Shown in pieces: positions 23,640 through 36,070 of a stretch of DNA of 64,000 bases (position 1 is the first letter of the stretch; the number at the start of each line of letters is the position of its first letter). Under the pieces are notes generated by a model. That model was not told the DNA's origin. It made no database searches and saw only the letters and a program-made list of their open reading frames with translations. The translations under genes and the position numbers were made by a program. The stretch comes from Trichopria drosophilae (lineage: Eukaryota > Arthropoda > Insecta > Hymenoptera > Diapriidae): positions 36,071,501-36,135,500 of the forward strand of contig CM059586.1 of the NCBI GenBank assembly GCA_030407085.1, in the 5' to 3' direction.

Positions 23640-25690
23640 ATATCTTACGAATAATCAGCATATGGCAAAAATTAAGAAAAAGGGCGATTCCGCCCGTTCA
23701 TCAATAATTAAAAAAAAAAAAAAAGTGGTCCAAAACATTTTTGGCAACTTTTGAATGAGTTTTAACGTAAAAATATGTATGTTCAATTTTAATAATACCA
23801 TCAACTTACTAAAATGTGTTAAAACTAGTGGATTTTGCTAAACTTGGGAAATTTCTAAAAATTTGAACAAATCCTTAAAAATACTATTTTTTATTACCAA
23901 CATACATTAATGCATTGGGAAAAAGTAGCTGAGAATTATGGTAAAATTAAAATCTGACTTTTAATAAATTTCGTGTATGTAAGAAAGGCCAAAACCCCCT
24001 TAAAAATTCTCCTTAGAAGGGGGGAAAACCTTTCTTTCCTGCAGATTTTGTTATCAGTTCCTTCGGGATAATTAAAATGTTAATTAAATTTAAAAAAGAA
24101 TACAAACAACAACAGTTTTGCCAAAAAAGTGTAACAAAACCGTATGTGTATATATAAATAGTTAAAATAATGATTCATAATCTTAGGAGAATATATAAGA
24201 AAATAAACTATATCACAAAAAAAAACATGTCCCTATTACAATACACCGGCCACCCAATATTTCTCAATATCTGTCAAAACTATTGAAAAATATGTTAAAT
24301 TGGTCATTTTGAACAGCAAAAATTGACTGGAAATTATTTCCGCATTTATACTTTTAGCGATTATTTTAAAAAAAGTGAATACCTTAATCGACATACGCGA
24401 GAAAATTCATTTTGTGGTTGAAGAAGGTTGAATTTAGTTTCTGACAAACTGTTGTTATTTTGTCATTAGTTGACAACTTGATCACTCTATAACGCTCGAT
24501 GAGCGCAACACCTGCTCATATACTAAATGAGTTTCGATTAATGTATAAGACTAGTAAGTTGTGGGAACCAATTATTTGGTTTCATATACTAATTTTACTT
24601 GTAATTAAGTGACATGAAATAATGTAATAGTATATTATGAAACTAGTGCGTAAAAGTTCATTCTACGAATGTGAAGGGTTGTGGCCCGAGTCGAAGGCGA
24701 GAATAGAGGATAGAATTATATTGTAATGAATAGTTTATATGCGAAGAAAGAGAACGCGTAATTCAGTAGATTTGTAACTAAGCGACAATATTCGTTGGGA
24801 ATTGTGTACGTGAAAATTGTTATGAAAGATATTTTTATTTAAGTCGATTTCTTCTCGTTTAATTATAATTTTCTATTTACGAACGAATTTGTCAATAGTG
24901 TGCTCGAATGAAAAATAATTCTCGAAATTTATGTGTCTGGCTAATTATAAATCAATTTAAATTTACTTTGACATGTTATTATCTAATCATTTGATAAATC
25001 GGACAATATGCAAATAGACGGATCTTATTGCAATCTATTTCAATGAAACAAATATCCACCACTTTCACTATCGTTCATTATATTCGTATTTCCCCTAATT
25101 AAAAATATTACAATATTTATTGCTGAGTAGAACTTAAATAATCAATTTTATTTTGTATTCCATAATGTTTTGATACAAATGTTAATAATAGATATATTTT
25201 ATGCAACTTAATTTCATGTTTATATCAAAGGAATTAATTCAAAATGAAAAACATTCAATGAATATAAAAAAGAACAGAATCCTGCATTTTAGAAAAGTTT
25301 GTTATTTATTGAAAATACTTGATTAATAACTTGCAAATTTGATTAAAATATTTCATGAATAAGTTTTAAATATTATTGGATGGTGCAAATATTATTAAGT
25401 GTAAGAGAGAAGTTGAAGTCGAAATCGTTTTCGGTTTTTTGGTGGGTGGTTCCTCGCATTCATTCCCGTCATTACTTTGTTTTGAAGTGGATGGGTTTTC
25501 AATGGAATCGGTTATTTGCTTACAAATTACGCTTTTATTATTTATTGATTCTACAAGGTCGGTTTGTTGTCTTCTTTCGACTGGATTTTAACTGCGTGTG
25601 ATTGGATGTGTAATCGATCGGAATGAAGACAACGAATCGCCTTCGCGGAAATCACGCACCAGTTACTCTTTTATTGAATCCTTCAGTTTA
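23640..25690. other. AT-rich stretch with a short hairpin
   Basis: A run of 14 A lies near 23711. A small hairpin 'aaaccccctt ... aagggggg' spans about 23992-24025. Frames at 25376-25601 overlap each other and show no domain. Confidence 0.4.
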
Positions 25691-25835
25691 CATGTAGTAT
25701 GAAAAAAAGTTACTTTTGCGCATTACTTTTGCCCACACTATGAAAAAAAGTTACTTTTGCGCATAGTATGAAAATAAGAATCACTTTACGTACAGAAATC
25801 GATGAAAAAAAGTGCTACTTTACGCACGCCCGTAC
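25690..25835. repeat. Short tandem units with TTACTTTTGCGCAT and ACTTTACGCAC
   Basis: 'tatgaaaaaaagttactttt' followed by 'gcgcat' occurs twice, about 43 bp apart. Diverged copies 'tatgaaaataagaatcacttt' (without the final t) and 'gatgaaaaaaagtgctacttt' (without the final t) lie next to 'acgcacgccc'. This resembles the ACTTTACGCC clusters at 12525 and 41320. Confidence 0.6.
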
Positions 25836-26559
25836 GAAAAATATATCGCATAATCGGAGCATTATAACGTATGGCATACAAGTATATTATTAAACTTCTT
25901 CGATATTTACACAATTATACACTACGATCACAACAATGAGTCCCGAAGCTCAGAACACAGAGAAAAATAATATAGTATCACAATGAAAAGTTTTCGATCG
26001 TAAACTGAAACGACGCTACGTAATTCCTATAGATTTTTCGGCACAACTTCAAGAACAGATTGCAGAATGCGCTCATCACGTCAGGATTCAACCTTAAATT
26101 AAATCATGTTTTAAACATGTGAAATTCTTCAGTCTGATAAAGGGCCACCATGCCAAAGGATAAGGGATAAAGGAACTTTGTACTTTGCTCCAAAGAGAAG
26201 TGCATCTGCTTATTAATTATTACGTCATTCTTGGTAACAATATAATAACACAAATAAGAGAATAACATAAATAAAATATTGCACTTTTAACTGTTAATTA
26301 AATTTATATGGTCACGTAATTTATAAGTAAAAAGTAATGCATATGTTCTCTAATAAATTATTACGTTCAATATATCAATTTGCTGCAGAAATTAAGTGTT
26401 AATGCATGTAGTTACTTTTTTGGACTAATTACCACGTAATGAGCAAAATTTAATGACAGGTAAATTTGTTTTATACACTAAGGAGCAATATTAAAAAAAT
26501 GTTCTTAAACTCAGTATCGGTAAGTTGCATTTTAATGTCAACGTGATGAGATAGATATC

Positions 26560-27080
26560 TTGAGAATCTAGAACCTCTTCTTTCAAAGTGTACGTACACG
26601 AAGGCCCCGTTGTAGCCAGACAAAAATGTTACGTTAGTTCAATGTTGAAAGACCTATTGAAGACCTTTCTATCGCATCCCTGTAATGCAAATCTTGAATC
26701 AACATCTTAGAACTTCTCGAGGATACAAAGAAGCGTAACATGGAGGATACGGTGCATTAAAGAACCTAGCAGAATTGAGACGAATTTGAAAATCGTTTTA
26801 TCCGCGCAATGCAAAAAATGGCTTTGACGGAAATTCGTTTTCTTCGACGCTTATTCTGGAGGAAGAAATTTTTCAAGACGAAATCGCATTCAAATATTCT
26901 GCGAGGAATTTCTGCTCGGTCGGCAGTGGGATGCATGTAAGTAGGTCATAAAACGAAAGAGCACCATCATTGAGGATCCCCTCAAAGACGACGGTTTCTC
27001 TTCGGCGCAACTCTGGATTTACTCATTTTCCTTTTTCTCACGCATCTTTTACATATTTGGTCAGGACGCTGTGGGGGTTG
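26560..27080. other. CpG-richer island 4
   Basis: Moderately GC-rich, with 'acttctcgaggatac', 'ttcgacgctt' and 'gacgacggtttctcttcgg'. No long frame, and no motif I recognise. Confidence 0.3.
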
Positions 27081-27479
27081 TCGTATGCCAATGATGCAAA
27101 GCATCCGTGAGCTATATAAAGAAAATTATTTATATCAATGTTATAATAAGCACATTGAGGGTTATATATAATATTTTATGTACGTCTTTTCGGTGCGTAA
27201 ACAATATTTCGGCACACGTGTGTATGTGTAAAGTTCTTTACGCATACGCACTTGTATCGAAAACTACTATTATTGATTATTCACCAATTACTCATAATTT
27301 ATCATATTGATACATTTTAGAAATTTGCTTATTTTGTAATAAAAGAAAATACTTTTAACCACACAAAAACAAATTTATGGGATTGGCAAGAAATGGTAGC
27401 TTTCGACCAGTCATTTTTGTATTAAATTTCGATGATCCTGTAGGAAACGCACATGAAGTTCATGAAGAATCGCGTTAGA

Positions 27480-27700
27480 CTATGGAAGTCGACAAAAAAA
27501 GAATCACGCTTTTGCCATGTGTAGACGAGGCTAGGGCGTTAGTGGAGGAGAGCTCGAAAAGGGATTAGCCGCGACTTTGAAACCCCTTCTGTTATCGCGG
27601 TGGACGCGCGCCCTCTGCAAATACCGGGACAAAGGCTACTTTATTCCGGCCACGGCGGTATTAATGAGGGGCCAGATGATGAAAGGGACCTTTTGCGGTA
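27480..27700. other. CpG-rich island 5
   Basis: Positions 27530-27680 are among the most GC-rich in the window ('tatcgcggtggacgcgcgcc', 'ccggccacggcgg'). No convincing reading frame. A candidate regulatory element or exon. Confidence 0.35.
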
Positions 27701-28109
27701 AGAGATTCTCTTTTTTCTTTCGCAGTCTGTAGAGTTTCAAAAAAGAACCCTGCACAGTTCCCAAAGAGAGCTTCTTCACACAACCGTGCCGGTTTCCTTT
27801 ACTTCCACATGCACGAAATATGACTTTTGGCTTTACATTCGAAGTTTTCTTTGAATGAGTAATTTCGAATAAGCCAATTACGAACCAATATTTCAACTAG
27901 CCCTTACGTAGTTCAGTTTATTATGGACGGATCTACCAATCAATTAACGATTCATATTTGCTCATCCTATTGACTGTAGAGCGGTATAAAATTTTATTAC
28001 GTTTCGCCAATGACAATAATGACTTAATTCATTTATTAATCCCAGCCTTGATTCGATCAAGGAATAGCATTAGAACTATCCAAATAAATTCTAGGAATTA
28101 GCCGAATAA

Positions 28110-28380
28110 CCTCATAACAGATTGGCTTGTATGAAGTTAGGACTTGTTTACTTAACATCCAGTTTAGATGTTTCTTTGTCGATTATGAAAGAAGAAACTG
28201 TGCGGTCAGCAGCTTCCAAAATAACCCTAAATAGCGTTGTTGCTACTCAACTCGTCTTGGCACTCGAGAGTGAAGGTGGGACTGGCGCAGACCGATTTTG
28301 GTTGGAGACATTTTTGAAGCCAACCATGGAAACCCATAGCGGTGCTTCCTGTGTGGAAATTCCCTGAGATCTTCCATAAT
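28110..28380. other. Island 6 with an 81-codon plus-strand frame (28122-28367)
   Basis: The frame has fairly even composition (for example 'VVATQLVLALESEGGTG') but no recognised domain and no obvious splice site. The following 28380-28640 is rich in 'cagaatctgac' / 'gtcagaatcttg' words in both orientations and may be a decayed transposon. Confidence 0.25.
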
Positions 28381-29059
28381 TCTGGCCACATTTACCCTAC
28401 TTAGGGATTCTAATCAGAATCTGACAAGATTCTCACTGAATTTACCGAGGTATATTCAGGTTATAACCTATAGGTTTATAAAATTTTGTAGTAAGTGTGT
28501 GGTCGGACAAAGTAGGAATCCGATAGGAACCTGGTAGGATTATCCTTGTCAGAATCTTGTCGACAGAGCGTTACAATTCCTGTAATTTCCTGGTCAGACA
28601 TAGGGAAGGCCGGCCGGATTCTGACCAGACTAGCGTTATATTTTCTACATGGGTTTGAGTACATTGTTTAAATCACCAATGGTGATTTTTAATCTGCCCC
28701 CTTTGATTCTCTTTCTTTTAAATGTGCAATAGAATATATCTTTAAAAGAATAAGATTAATACCATAAAATAATTTATCAACGACTGGCCTTATCGGTGTT
28801 TAAAGACCAATTTCAAACATGCAGCATCAACATACATATATTTATGTATGGACTGTAACATATTGTCATCTTATCAAATGATTATTCACCTATTCTGCCA
28901 GAACCTCTAACCATCTTCAAAGTTTTGTTTGAACAATGTCACACGTAAGAGCAAGCATTATTTACTCAACCGCTTTAAACAATGAGTTTGTCGAACCATT
29001 AGTTCCAAGTCTAGGAATTGTAAATTGAAATTCACTCCTCGATTTTCCCGCAATTTACA

Positions 29060-29410
29060 TCCAAATATTCGCAGACTCTCTGCGTTACGAACAGTAATCC
29101 AATGCTTCCTGTAATCTCTGGCTAATCTTTCCTTTCTTCCGAACGAACAAAGCAGATGAATATAGATCGGAGTAGCAATTGGCCAAGGCGCAAAACGACC
29201 GTCGCGTTTCCGCGTCGTTTCTGCGCGGTGCGCTGCAACGACTGTTTCTAATTAGTTCCTTGTATTACTTAACTCGCGTATACGTATGCGCCACCGAGAA
29301 ATTGGACGAGTTTCGAACCATGCAGTTGAACCGTGACTAATTCAAGTCATTTGCGTTGAACCGTATGCTCCCAGCATGCCGACACAAGCACCAGGCCCGA
29401 GAAGTTCAGA
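29060..29410. other. CpG-rich island 7
   Basis: Dense CpG between 29190 and 29300 ('cgtcgcgtttccgcgtcg', 'tgcgcggtgcgctg', 'ttaactcgcgtatacgtatg'). No open frame of note. A plausible regulatory element. Confidence 0.35.
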
Positions 29411-29828
29411 TTCCTCCATTTTCTTTAGATTTCTTTTGGGTTTTCACGGTTTCCTGCAAAAAGTTACTTTCAATTATACATTACACCGAATTAAACAGTT
29501 AAAGCTACAACTTTAATTGTGTGCATCATGATGCATCCAATGTCACAGGGCGACTTTGAATCCATATATTTCATACGATCTAGTATTTTACGTTCAGCAC
29601 TAATTTTGGAGACTGGTTTATGCCTTTAAGTCACAACTGGGAGTGTCAGATGAAGCGCAGTATTGCTATCGTTTGCCTTAAAACACAAAAGTGCCTATAA
29701 TATCGATTATCCTACCACCATAACTTCCAATCGTACAGTAATCCTTAATAGTTGAACTTCGTGTTACGTAATGCTTTCCCAAGCAAAAATTTATTAAGGC
29801 CTTGATTTGAGACTGACCACAGCATTAC

Positions 29829-29969
29829 ACCCTGAAAAAATTGCTACTCTGGTTTGTTTCACATCATTCCTACCCTTTAAAAACACGGGGTCATTCTTTA
29901 AAAGCATGGAACAAACGTCCAGCAGCGTGGTTTCGTGCTTTTTAGTAGCAGCCTACGATTTTACAGGGT
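29829..29969. mobile_element. 141-bp MITE with ACCCTG ends
   Basis: The left 'accctgaaaaaattgctact' and the right 'agtagcagcctacgatttt' ending in 'acagggt' are inverted with small gaps. Inside, 'ggtttgtttca' and 'atggaacaaacg' continue the palindrome. The target site is unclear because both flanks are TA-containing. Confidence 0.6.
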
Positions 29970-30154
29970 AAGAGATACGTAAGACATAAGTATAATGCCG
30001 ATGGATGATACAAAACATAGAAATTTCTCTCTATCTAACCGGAGAGATTGAAACCAGTAGGTTCTGAATATTGTGCTCATTACCATTTTGTTTATCGCTG
30101 GTTTTCTCGGTTACTGTCAAAATTAAGAAAAACGAGTATATCGGTTTTCAACCT

Positions 30155-30288
30155 TTACCAAAACAGTACAAAACCATCCCAGGACGTCCTCAGGAGCCCC
30201 TGAGGAGCTCTCAAGGACCAAAAGCGGGCATTTGGACGTCCTCAGGAACTCCCCAAGACATCCCGGGATGGATTGTGCTGTTTGGGTA
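30155..30288. mobile_element. ~131-bp MITE with CCAAACAGCACAATCC ends, copy 1
   Basis: The left 'ccaaaacagtacaaaaccat' and the right 'atggattgtgctgtttgg' are inverted. Inner parts pair as 'cccaggacgtcctcagg' against 'cctcaggaactcc..catcccggga'. A second, diverged member is at 45604-45703. The overlapping frames 30071-30289 and 30123-30368 arise from this element. Confidence 0.7.
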
Positions 30289-30299
30289 GTATACGATTT

Positions 30300-30890
30300 A
30301 CAACATACATTATGTATCTCTACATATCGTACCCAAGTAACACAGCTACGATGATGATATTCCGGCAAGAATTAGCTACATTTTGGTCAATTCTGCCCTT
30401 GTACGACTATTTCGTTGTATATATATTCGAGTGCTTTGAGCTACCTGGGTACTGTCACTCCAAAAAAACAGTATAAACGAATATGGTCAGACTTGAAATG
30501 CACCACAACGAAAAATGATTAAGCCACTATTCTAATTCTACAATATGTATGACATTTAAACAATCTTGTAATTTCATGATTTGGACAAGATTTTATATTC
30601 GATTTCAAAGGGCTTAGTGCCCAGTACATATAAAATTACAAGTATTCCATCGTAGCACAGCCAAAAACATAATAAATTGGACAATTAGGTTTAAATTAAT
30701 TATAACACCGAAATTTCTTCTGCACAAATTTCAGAATTGCAGGATGTTTTATGCATATTAGCGATTAAACCGCTAATACTGTACTGATTGATGACATCGC
30801 CAAAGATTTACTGGATGTTAAAAATTAATATTTTCCAAGATTAAAAAAAAAAACAGTTGTTTCCGCCCCATGTATTGAGGTTGTTCAGAT
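30300..30890. other. AT-rich stretch, no feature supported
   Basis: No repeat or gene was recognised apart from short A runs. Confidence 0.4.
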
Positions 30891-30904
30891 CACTTTGAAA
30901 TCTC

Positions 30905-31333
30905 AATCCATCTTGCTATGAATTAACAACAGCTTAGAGCTTTAGGTCATCGGCATGAGTACATCGTTTAGCGAACTGGAACTACTGGAACGCATCACAA
31001 ATATGATTTATAAACGAGATAAATAAAAAAGGCCCGAAATAAAATTCCTGAGGTACACCAGAGCACACTTTGCAAAGAGTGATGATCCTTCACCTAAGAG
31101 CTAGGTTCCTATCAGCAAGGTAAACTTTTAATGATTGGGGAAACCTCACTAATACCAAATCCCCTCAATTTATATAGGGGTTTAATAAAATACCATGATT
31201 TCGGAAGGCCTTAACAAGGCACACCCAATCAACATTCTTGTTTTTATCAATCGATTTTCTTACAAAGTCAGTAAAAATCAGTAGATTAGTAACTTTAGAT
31301 CTTCCGTAAAACCATGGAGATTTAAACTGATCT
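30905..31333 (-). pseudogene. Non-LTR retrotransposon reverse transcriptase fragment (broken)
   Basis: Read on the minus strand from 31333 downward, three RT blocks appear in order. The first is 'FYGRSKVTNLLIFTDFVRKS', the region before the first aspartate. The second is 'KNVDWVCLVKAFRNHGILL', matching the usual 'DxxYxDFxKAFD' region with key residues changed. The third is 'SGVPQEFYFGPFLFISFINH', matching the conserved SGVPQG-GPLLF-LFIND block. The catalytic pair follows as 'HADDLKL' (30940-30957), where Y or F normally precedes ADD. Stop codons and frame loss interrupt it, so it is dead. Block spacing fits the Jockey/I-like LINE groups; the clade is not certain. The 5' boundary abuts 'acacagagaaaaat', which looks like a MITE end. 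Confidence 0.8.
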
Positions 31334-31339
31334 TACACA

Positions 31340-32330
31340 GAGAAAAATCTGAAAGCTTAGTTGTTACGATAGCGTAATCTATTAATGACTTAGATACACA
31401 GAATAGGTTCAATAACTTTTTTGACAGAGTTCATGACCGAATTAACCGTAGGAAGTTCATCGATGAAGTCTATGTGAACTGTTTGTTGCTAATAGAAAGT
31501 CCCACGAATAACCGTTCGAAGGTAGTGAATTCGTATGTTGTAAAATATGAAAGAGAGATAACGCCAATAAAAGCCTAAGTTATTTCAAGTGAAACAGGAT
31601 CAACATAGGATGTCGTAGAAGTCCAAATCATTGTTCCATATGATGTTCGGATGCGGGTAAAGTTACCTGATAGAATCCACTGAGGAAGTCTTTATAACGA
31701 AATAGGTAACGCCAATCATGATTTTATCAACATAATTATTAATTCTAATGAACAAATTCTGTCGTTAAGAAGTTGTTTTGTTGAGCAAGGGGGGGGGGGT
31801 ATAACGCCATATTTTCTTCACTGCGATAAGAACACATCCACCGCACAGAGAGTTGAATATTTTGGAAAGCTCAGCATCCATTATTATGCGTAAAAGTATG
31901 CAGTTTCTAAAATATTTTTTATGCAAAAGCTAATATTACAAGAAGCAATGCAGTTACTTTATTATTTGCTTATAATATTAATTTAGTTTTTTGTTAGGGA
32001 TTTAAAAAAGCGTCCCAGTCAGGGATATCATTTTTGGCGCGTAAAGAGTTATGATAAATGTTGCTTGGAGTTAAAGGAAAATTATCTGAAAACATAATTC
32101 CCATTTACGATAAATGACTTGAATGTCAACTTACAAAAAGATACCGTAATTGGAACAAGCTTGGCCGGTTACATCACTTGTGACTTGATATCTCGTAAGC
32201 CTATGAAATATAGTCTCGATTTTTTTTAATGGGGGTAAACATATAAGGTTCAACTTGTAATAGGTATAAATGCGAAACGGAGTATGTGTGTAATAGAATA
32301 GGCATATTAGAAAGTTACGTGTCGTAATCG
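31340..32330. other. No gene supported; contains an 11-G run
   Basis: 31789-31799 is an uninterrupted run of eleven G, unusual in this AT-rich background. The rest shows no recognised feature. Part of 31340-31700 may be further LINE sequence too decayed to read. Confidence 0.4.
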
Positions 32331-32930
32331 AAAAGGGAGAAAGAGGTGGGAGAAAGAGATGCGTGGGGGAAAAGATCAGGGAATTCGCGGCCCAGGAACC
32401 AAATTGCGATCGAGGAGCAGTGAGAATTGGCAAGGAGACCTGGGAAGTACCAAAACAAGTGGTGAGAAGACGGACTTCTCGAAGAAGACATCGATATAAA
32501 ATCGTACACCACGTTCATCTAGTGTATAGTTTTCTGTGAGGAGTGCCATTCATTTCAAATGGTCGCCAATTAAATGGGCCGTCAACGATCATCTCACCTG
32601 ACAGTGCACGACCGAAGGGTTTCCCCAGGTGCCGGGAAAAGGACGTACTTTGCCCTTCGGCAAAGTGAATGGTAAGATCAACTTCCAACCAAATAATCCC
32701 GATAACTGAGATAAATCAGAAATCCTAATACCAAATTCTTTTCGTCTTCGACCAAAATCCGGACGCCACGAGTTCCAGCCATCTTTCCTCGTCACCACAT
32801 GTTGAAAGTGTTCCTGAGGACGGCCATTTTGTGTGCGTCGCGGTCATCTCCAACGGCTCGCCAGGTTTTGACCAGAATTTGACCCTGCGCCTCTTTCTCC
32901 ATTGCGTGCGCGATTTCCTCAAATGTGACA
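32330..32930. other. GC-rich island 8 containing a coding-like minus-strand segment
   Basis: About 600 bp of GC- and CpG-richer DNA. On the minus strand a 'cactgtcag' followed by GTGAGA (32597-32592) is a strong splice donor. A coding-like stretch lies at 32795-32929, but it is in a different frame from the DNA leading to that donor. Confidence 0.4.
32795..32929 (-). CDS. Candidate exon or gene fragment, 45 codons, unidentified
   Basis: The frame begins VTFEEIAHAMEKEAQGQI and continues through KTWRAVGDDRDAHKMAVL to NMW before TGA at 32794. Upstream it is open only to a stop about 7 codons earlier. The residue mix (charged and helical, no low complexity, no proline runs) looks like a real globular protein, unlike the other frames here. 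An AG about 13 bases in ('catttgag') could be an acceptor but lacks a pyrimidine tract. GTGACG at 32795-32790 could be the donor. A decayed retrocopy is the main alternative. I cannot name the family. Confidence 0.35.
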
Positions 32931-33269
32931 TAATTGTTGTAATTAGTTTACGAATTTTATTGTTTTTAAATTATGTGTGATAATATTCCATTTGGGAATC
33001 CTTCGGAATATTACAAACTGAAATTGAAATTGATGAGCACAAAGTAGAGTGACAATCATTCTTCATCGGGTTGATTCAGTCCTTCCGAAAAATGGACAAA
33101 TTCATAACGAAGACGTTCGTGTGACCCTTTTTGTTAACGCTTCAGAAATTTATTAAATTCTTATCAAATCTCAAGGTCAGTTGCTAGATTAAATTAAATT
33201 AGATTTGCTAATTCTTGTCGAGTCACCCTATTTTAACTGGAATTTTATTAAAGTCGATCGTATTTAACC

Positions 33270-33700
33270 AATTTGCATGGCCGTATTGCAAGGTTTGGGG
33301 TGGTCGTTACCGGCGGTGTTAAGCAAGCCCGGAAGAAGAATTATTCGCTCGAGCTTTTAAAGTCTCTCTTAATTTCCAGCGAAATGCTGCGTCCGGAAAA
33401 GCGGGAGCGTGAAGTCGTTTCGCAAAATTCTGTCTTTTCTGGTCTCTCTGCGCTCTTCTGCGGGATGATGCCGTGATTCGATGTGGTTTGTACGTAACGC
33501 TTTACGAGCGGGGGAGAACAGAACAACCGTTGGAAAAGCACTTATTTTTATGAGCGACGTCCGCGATAACGACGCGAATTCTCGCGGCTCATTGAAAACT
33601 CATAACGGGCTCTTCGAGCTTTTTATTTTACTCGAAATCACATTTAGTGCCCTTTATACGACTTTCGGATTTCCTTTGAGGTAATGACGGGCGGGATGGT
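33270..33700. other. CpG-rich island 9
   Basis: About 430 bp rich in CpG ('gttaccggcggtg', 'gcgtccggaaaagcgggagcg', 'gacgtccgcgataacgacgcg'). The frames 33273-33476 and 33481-33684 on plus, and 33341-33541 on minus, overlap without a domain. Candidate regulatory or exonic DNA. Confidence 0.35.
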
Positions 33701-33990
33701 GTAATTTTCAAATTTCATCCAAGAACAATGTTGAGTAACTTCTATTGTTGGGCAATTATTGGATTTAGTGAAGCTTTTCCTACAGCATCATTTTTTCTGG
33801 TACACGATCAACTAATTTCATATTGTTCATGAGTATCAGAATATGATTGCAATAACTTTATTTCCCTTTCAATTAATTCTAATCGAAATGGTCGATTGGT
33901 TCATATAATAAATAAAACACTATGTAATGAAGTTTCAATGACAGAAAGAATACTTAAACTGCATTGGCAACAACGACTGCAACTTTAATA

Positions 33991-34685
33991 TATACAGAAT
34001 AATCCATTTTAACTTCCTCATCAGATTATCTTGAAAGGAACGCCTTATCTATTTAGCGGTGATATTAACATTGACCTTTGTTGGAAATGTGAAGGTCATC
34101 TAAAGGCCAAGTTAATTTTTTTTAAATGGGAACCATTATTTTTTATCGCAGATTTGGAAAATTCGGAAAATTTCACGTCCAAATATGACCTTGACATTGA
34201 TCTACCGTTCAAAGGCCATTTTGAAGTGAAAGTACCAGACGTCGGTTACGACAAAATAACTCGGCGGAATTCCGTTGTTTGAAAAAATGTTACCATAAGT
34301 TTTAGTATTTCGAATGGGTTACCTGGTTTATGAAGGTAACATTTTTACAAACAACGCAATTCCGTCGAGATATTTTGTCGTAACCTACGTCTGGAACCTT
34401 TATTTCGAAATGACCTTTACGTTGAAATGTAAATCAATGTCAAGAACATATTCTGACGTGAAATTTTCCGAACTTTCCAAATCTGCGATAAAAAATAATG
34501 GTTCCTGTTCAAAAAAAAATTAACATGACCTTTAGATGACCTTCACATTCACAATTAAAATCAAATTTAATATCCCCGCTAAATAGATAGAGAAAAATAC
34601 AAAAACATTTCTGAAACGTTTTCTCAGAAAAGGCATTCCTTTCAAGATAATCTGATGGGGAATTTAAAATGGGTCACCCTGTATA
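33991..34685. mobile_element. 687-bp near-complete palindrome (33995-34681), CAGGGTGACCC type, TATA flanks
   Basis: TATA lies at 33991-33994 and 34682-34685. The right end 'gggtcaccctg' is canonical and the left end 'cagaataatccattttaa' has diverged at its outer bases. The two arms are inverted copies along about 300 bp each and meet near 34290-34330. Examples are 'agattatcttgaaaggaa' against 'ttcctttcaagataatct' and 'gacaaaataactcggcggaa' against 'ttccgtcgagatattttgtc'. The frames 34031-34282 and 34314-34523 are the two arms read through and are not genes. Termini and flank match the element at 56636-57113. Confidence 0.88.
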
Positions 34686-36070
34686 AAAGACGGATATATG
34701 GATCTAAAGTGTTTTCTATAATTTACACATTTCAGATTTTTTTGTTATTTCGTGGTAAACTTTCGTAAAGGTCGCAACATTGTAAATAAAATTTGTACTT
34801 ATCTATACTTACATAAAATCACCCAAAGTTCTTGTATTACTGTGCCCTTAACCAAAATTCACATTTAGTTAATATTTAGTAAAGCGTTTTTATTATGTTA
34901 TCGCCATTTAAAAATGTTTATAACAAACAAAAAAGCAAAGTAATTTAAAAAAAATATTCTGCAAAGGTGGACAAATCACGCTGAAATTCTTTGATTCCTC
35001 CTGAATTCCTTGGGAATCGAAATGATTTCGACAAAATAAGCCTCAGTAATTTCGGGAGCTCTAGAAATTTCAATGTGATAAAATTTATAATCAATGTTAT
35101 GTTGTAATAGTTCTGATTTATCTATATATATCTTTTACTGTATCATGAAGTATAATCAACAAGCTCAAATCAAGCGGATAATGAAAATGTTCTTATGTTG
35201 TTATTAATATGAAATCTGAAGCTAAATGAAGAATACAGATGAGGCCACCGAAATATGGTGGACCTGAAACAAAAATATTAAAAACGACCACTACTGGAAA
35301 CACGGGTTTAAAAGGCAGTTAGTTTATATCAAATAATACACTAGAGTAATGACAAAGAATGGAGTAATGTATTCCCATCCTTTTCCTAATGATTGTTTTA
35401 TTGAAAACGGTTTTATCAAAGACGATATTTAATATTTTCAGTAAATGCCACAAATAATGAAAATATTCTAATCCATTATATTATACTATTAAAACGTAAG
35501 CGATTCCGCCAATGAACATGCTATTTTTTCGACAATTGATGAGAGATAAAACGACCAATATAGCTATAAACATACACGTCATTTTTAAATACCTCACAAA
35601 TGCAAGGATTCCTATTACTTTTTTAGTTATATATCCGTATGAAGTTAAAACTGTATCTCTCTGACTGGCGAGCTCATGATTATATTTTAATCAATAATCA
35701 AGTATTGAATAATTCAGTTCAATTCCGAGTTGTCTTCGGTCTTAATAAATCGATACCCAGTTATCCCATTTATATAAATCCAATAAATAATGACATGACA
35801 GTGTATGTCACTCTACCGATAGCTCCAAAACTAGCTTTTCATGTTAATGGACTGTCTACAAAGCACACAATTGGCACTGAAGTTGCCAATTACCACTAGG
35901 AATCAATTAAGCACTTAATATCAGCTGTCAGGCCTCTTATTTCAATATTGATGCTCATATCGAAATTCAATGTCAATTTGCATTTATCTCCAAGAATTAT
36001 TGGATCTAAGATTTATTTGTTGACTAGCAACAATATGCAATTTTCTTAACCGCTTATATTAATCGAAATT
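34686..36070. other. AT-rich stretch, no gene supported
   Basis: A small hairpin 'aattggcactgaagttgccaatt' minus its last three bases lies near 35870. The 86-codon frame 35639-35899 has no recognised domain. Confidence 0.35.

Noticed and set aside
26000..26095. Coding-like stretch reading RKLKRRYVIPIDFSAQLQEQ on the plus strand
   Set aside because: A stop lies just upstream, it ends after about 36 codons, no splice acceptor or domain is visible, and chance remains likely.
34031..34523. Two frames of 83 and 69 codons
   Set aside because: They are the two arms of the 33995-34681 palindrome read through.
35639..35899. 86-codon plus-strand frame starting with ATG
   Set aside because: It has no domain or codon bias and lies in AT-rich DNA; not supported beyond chance.
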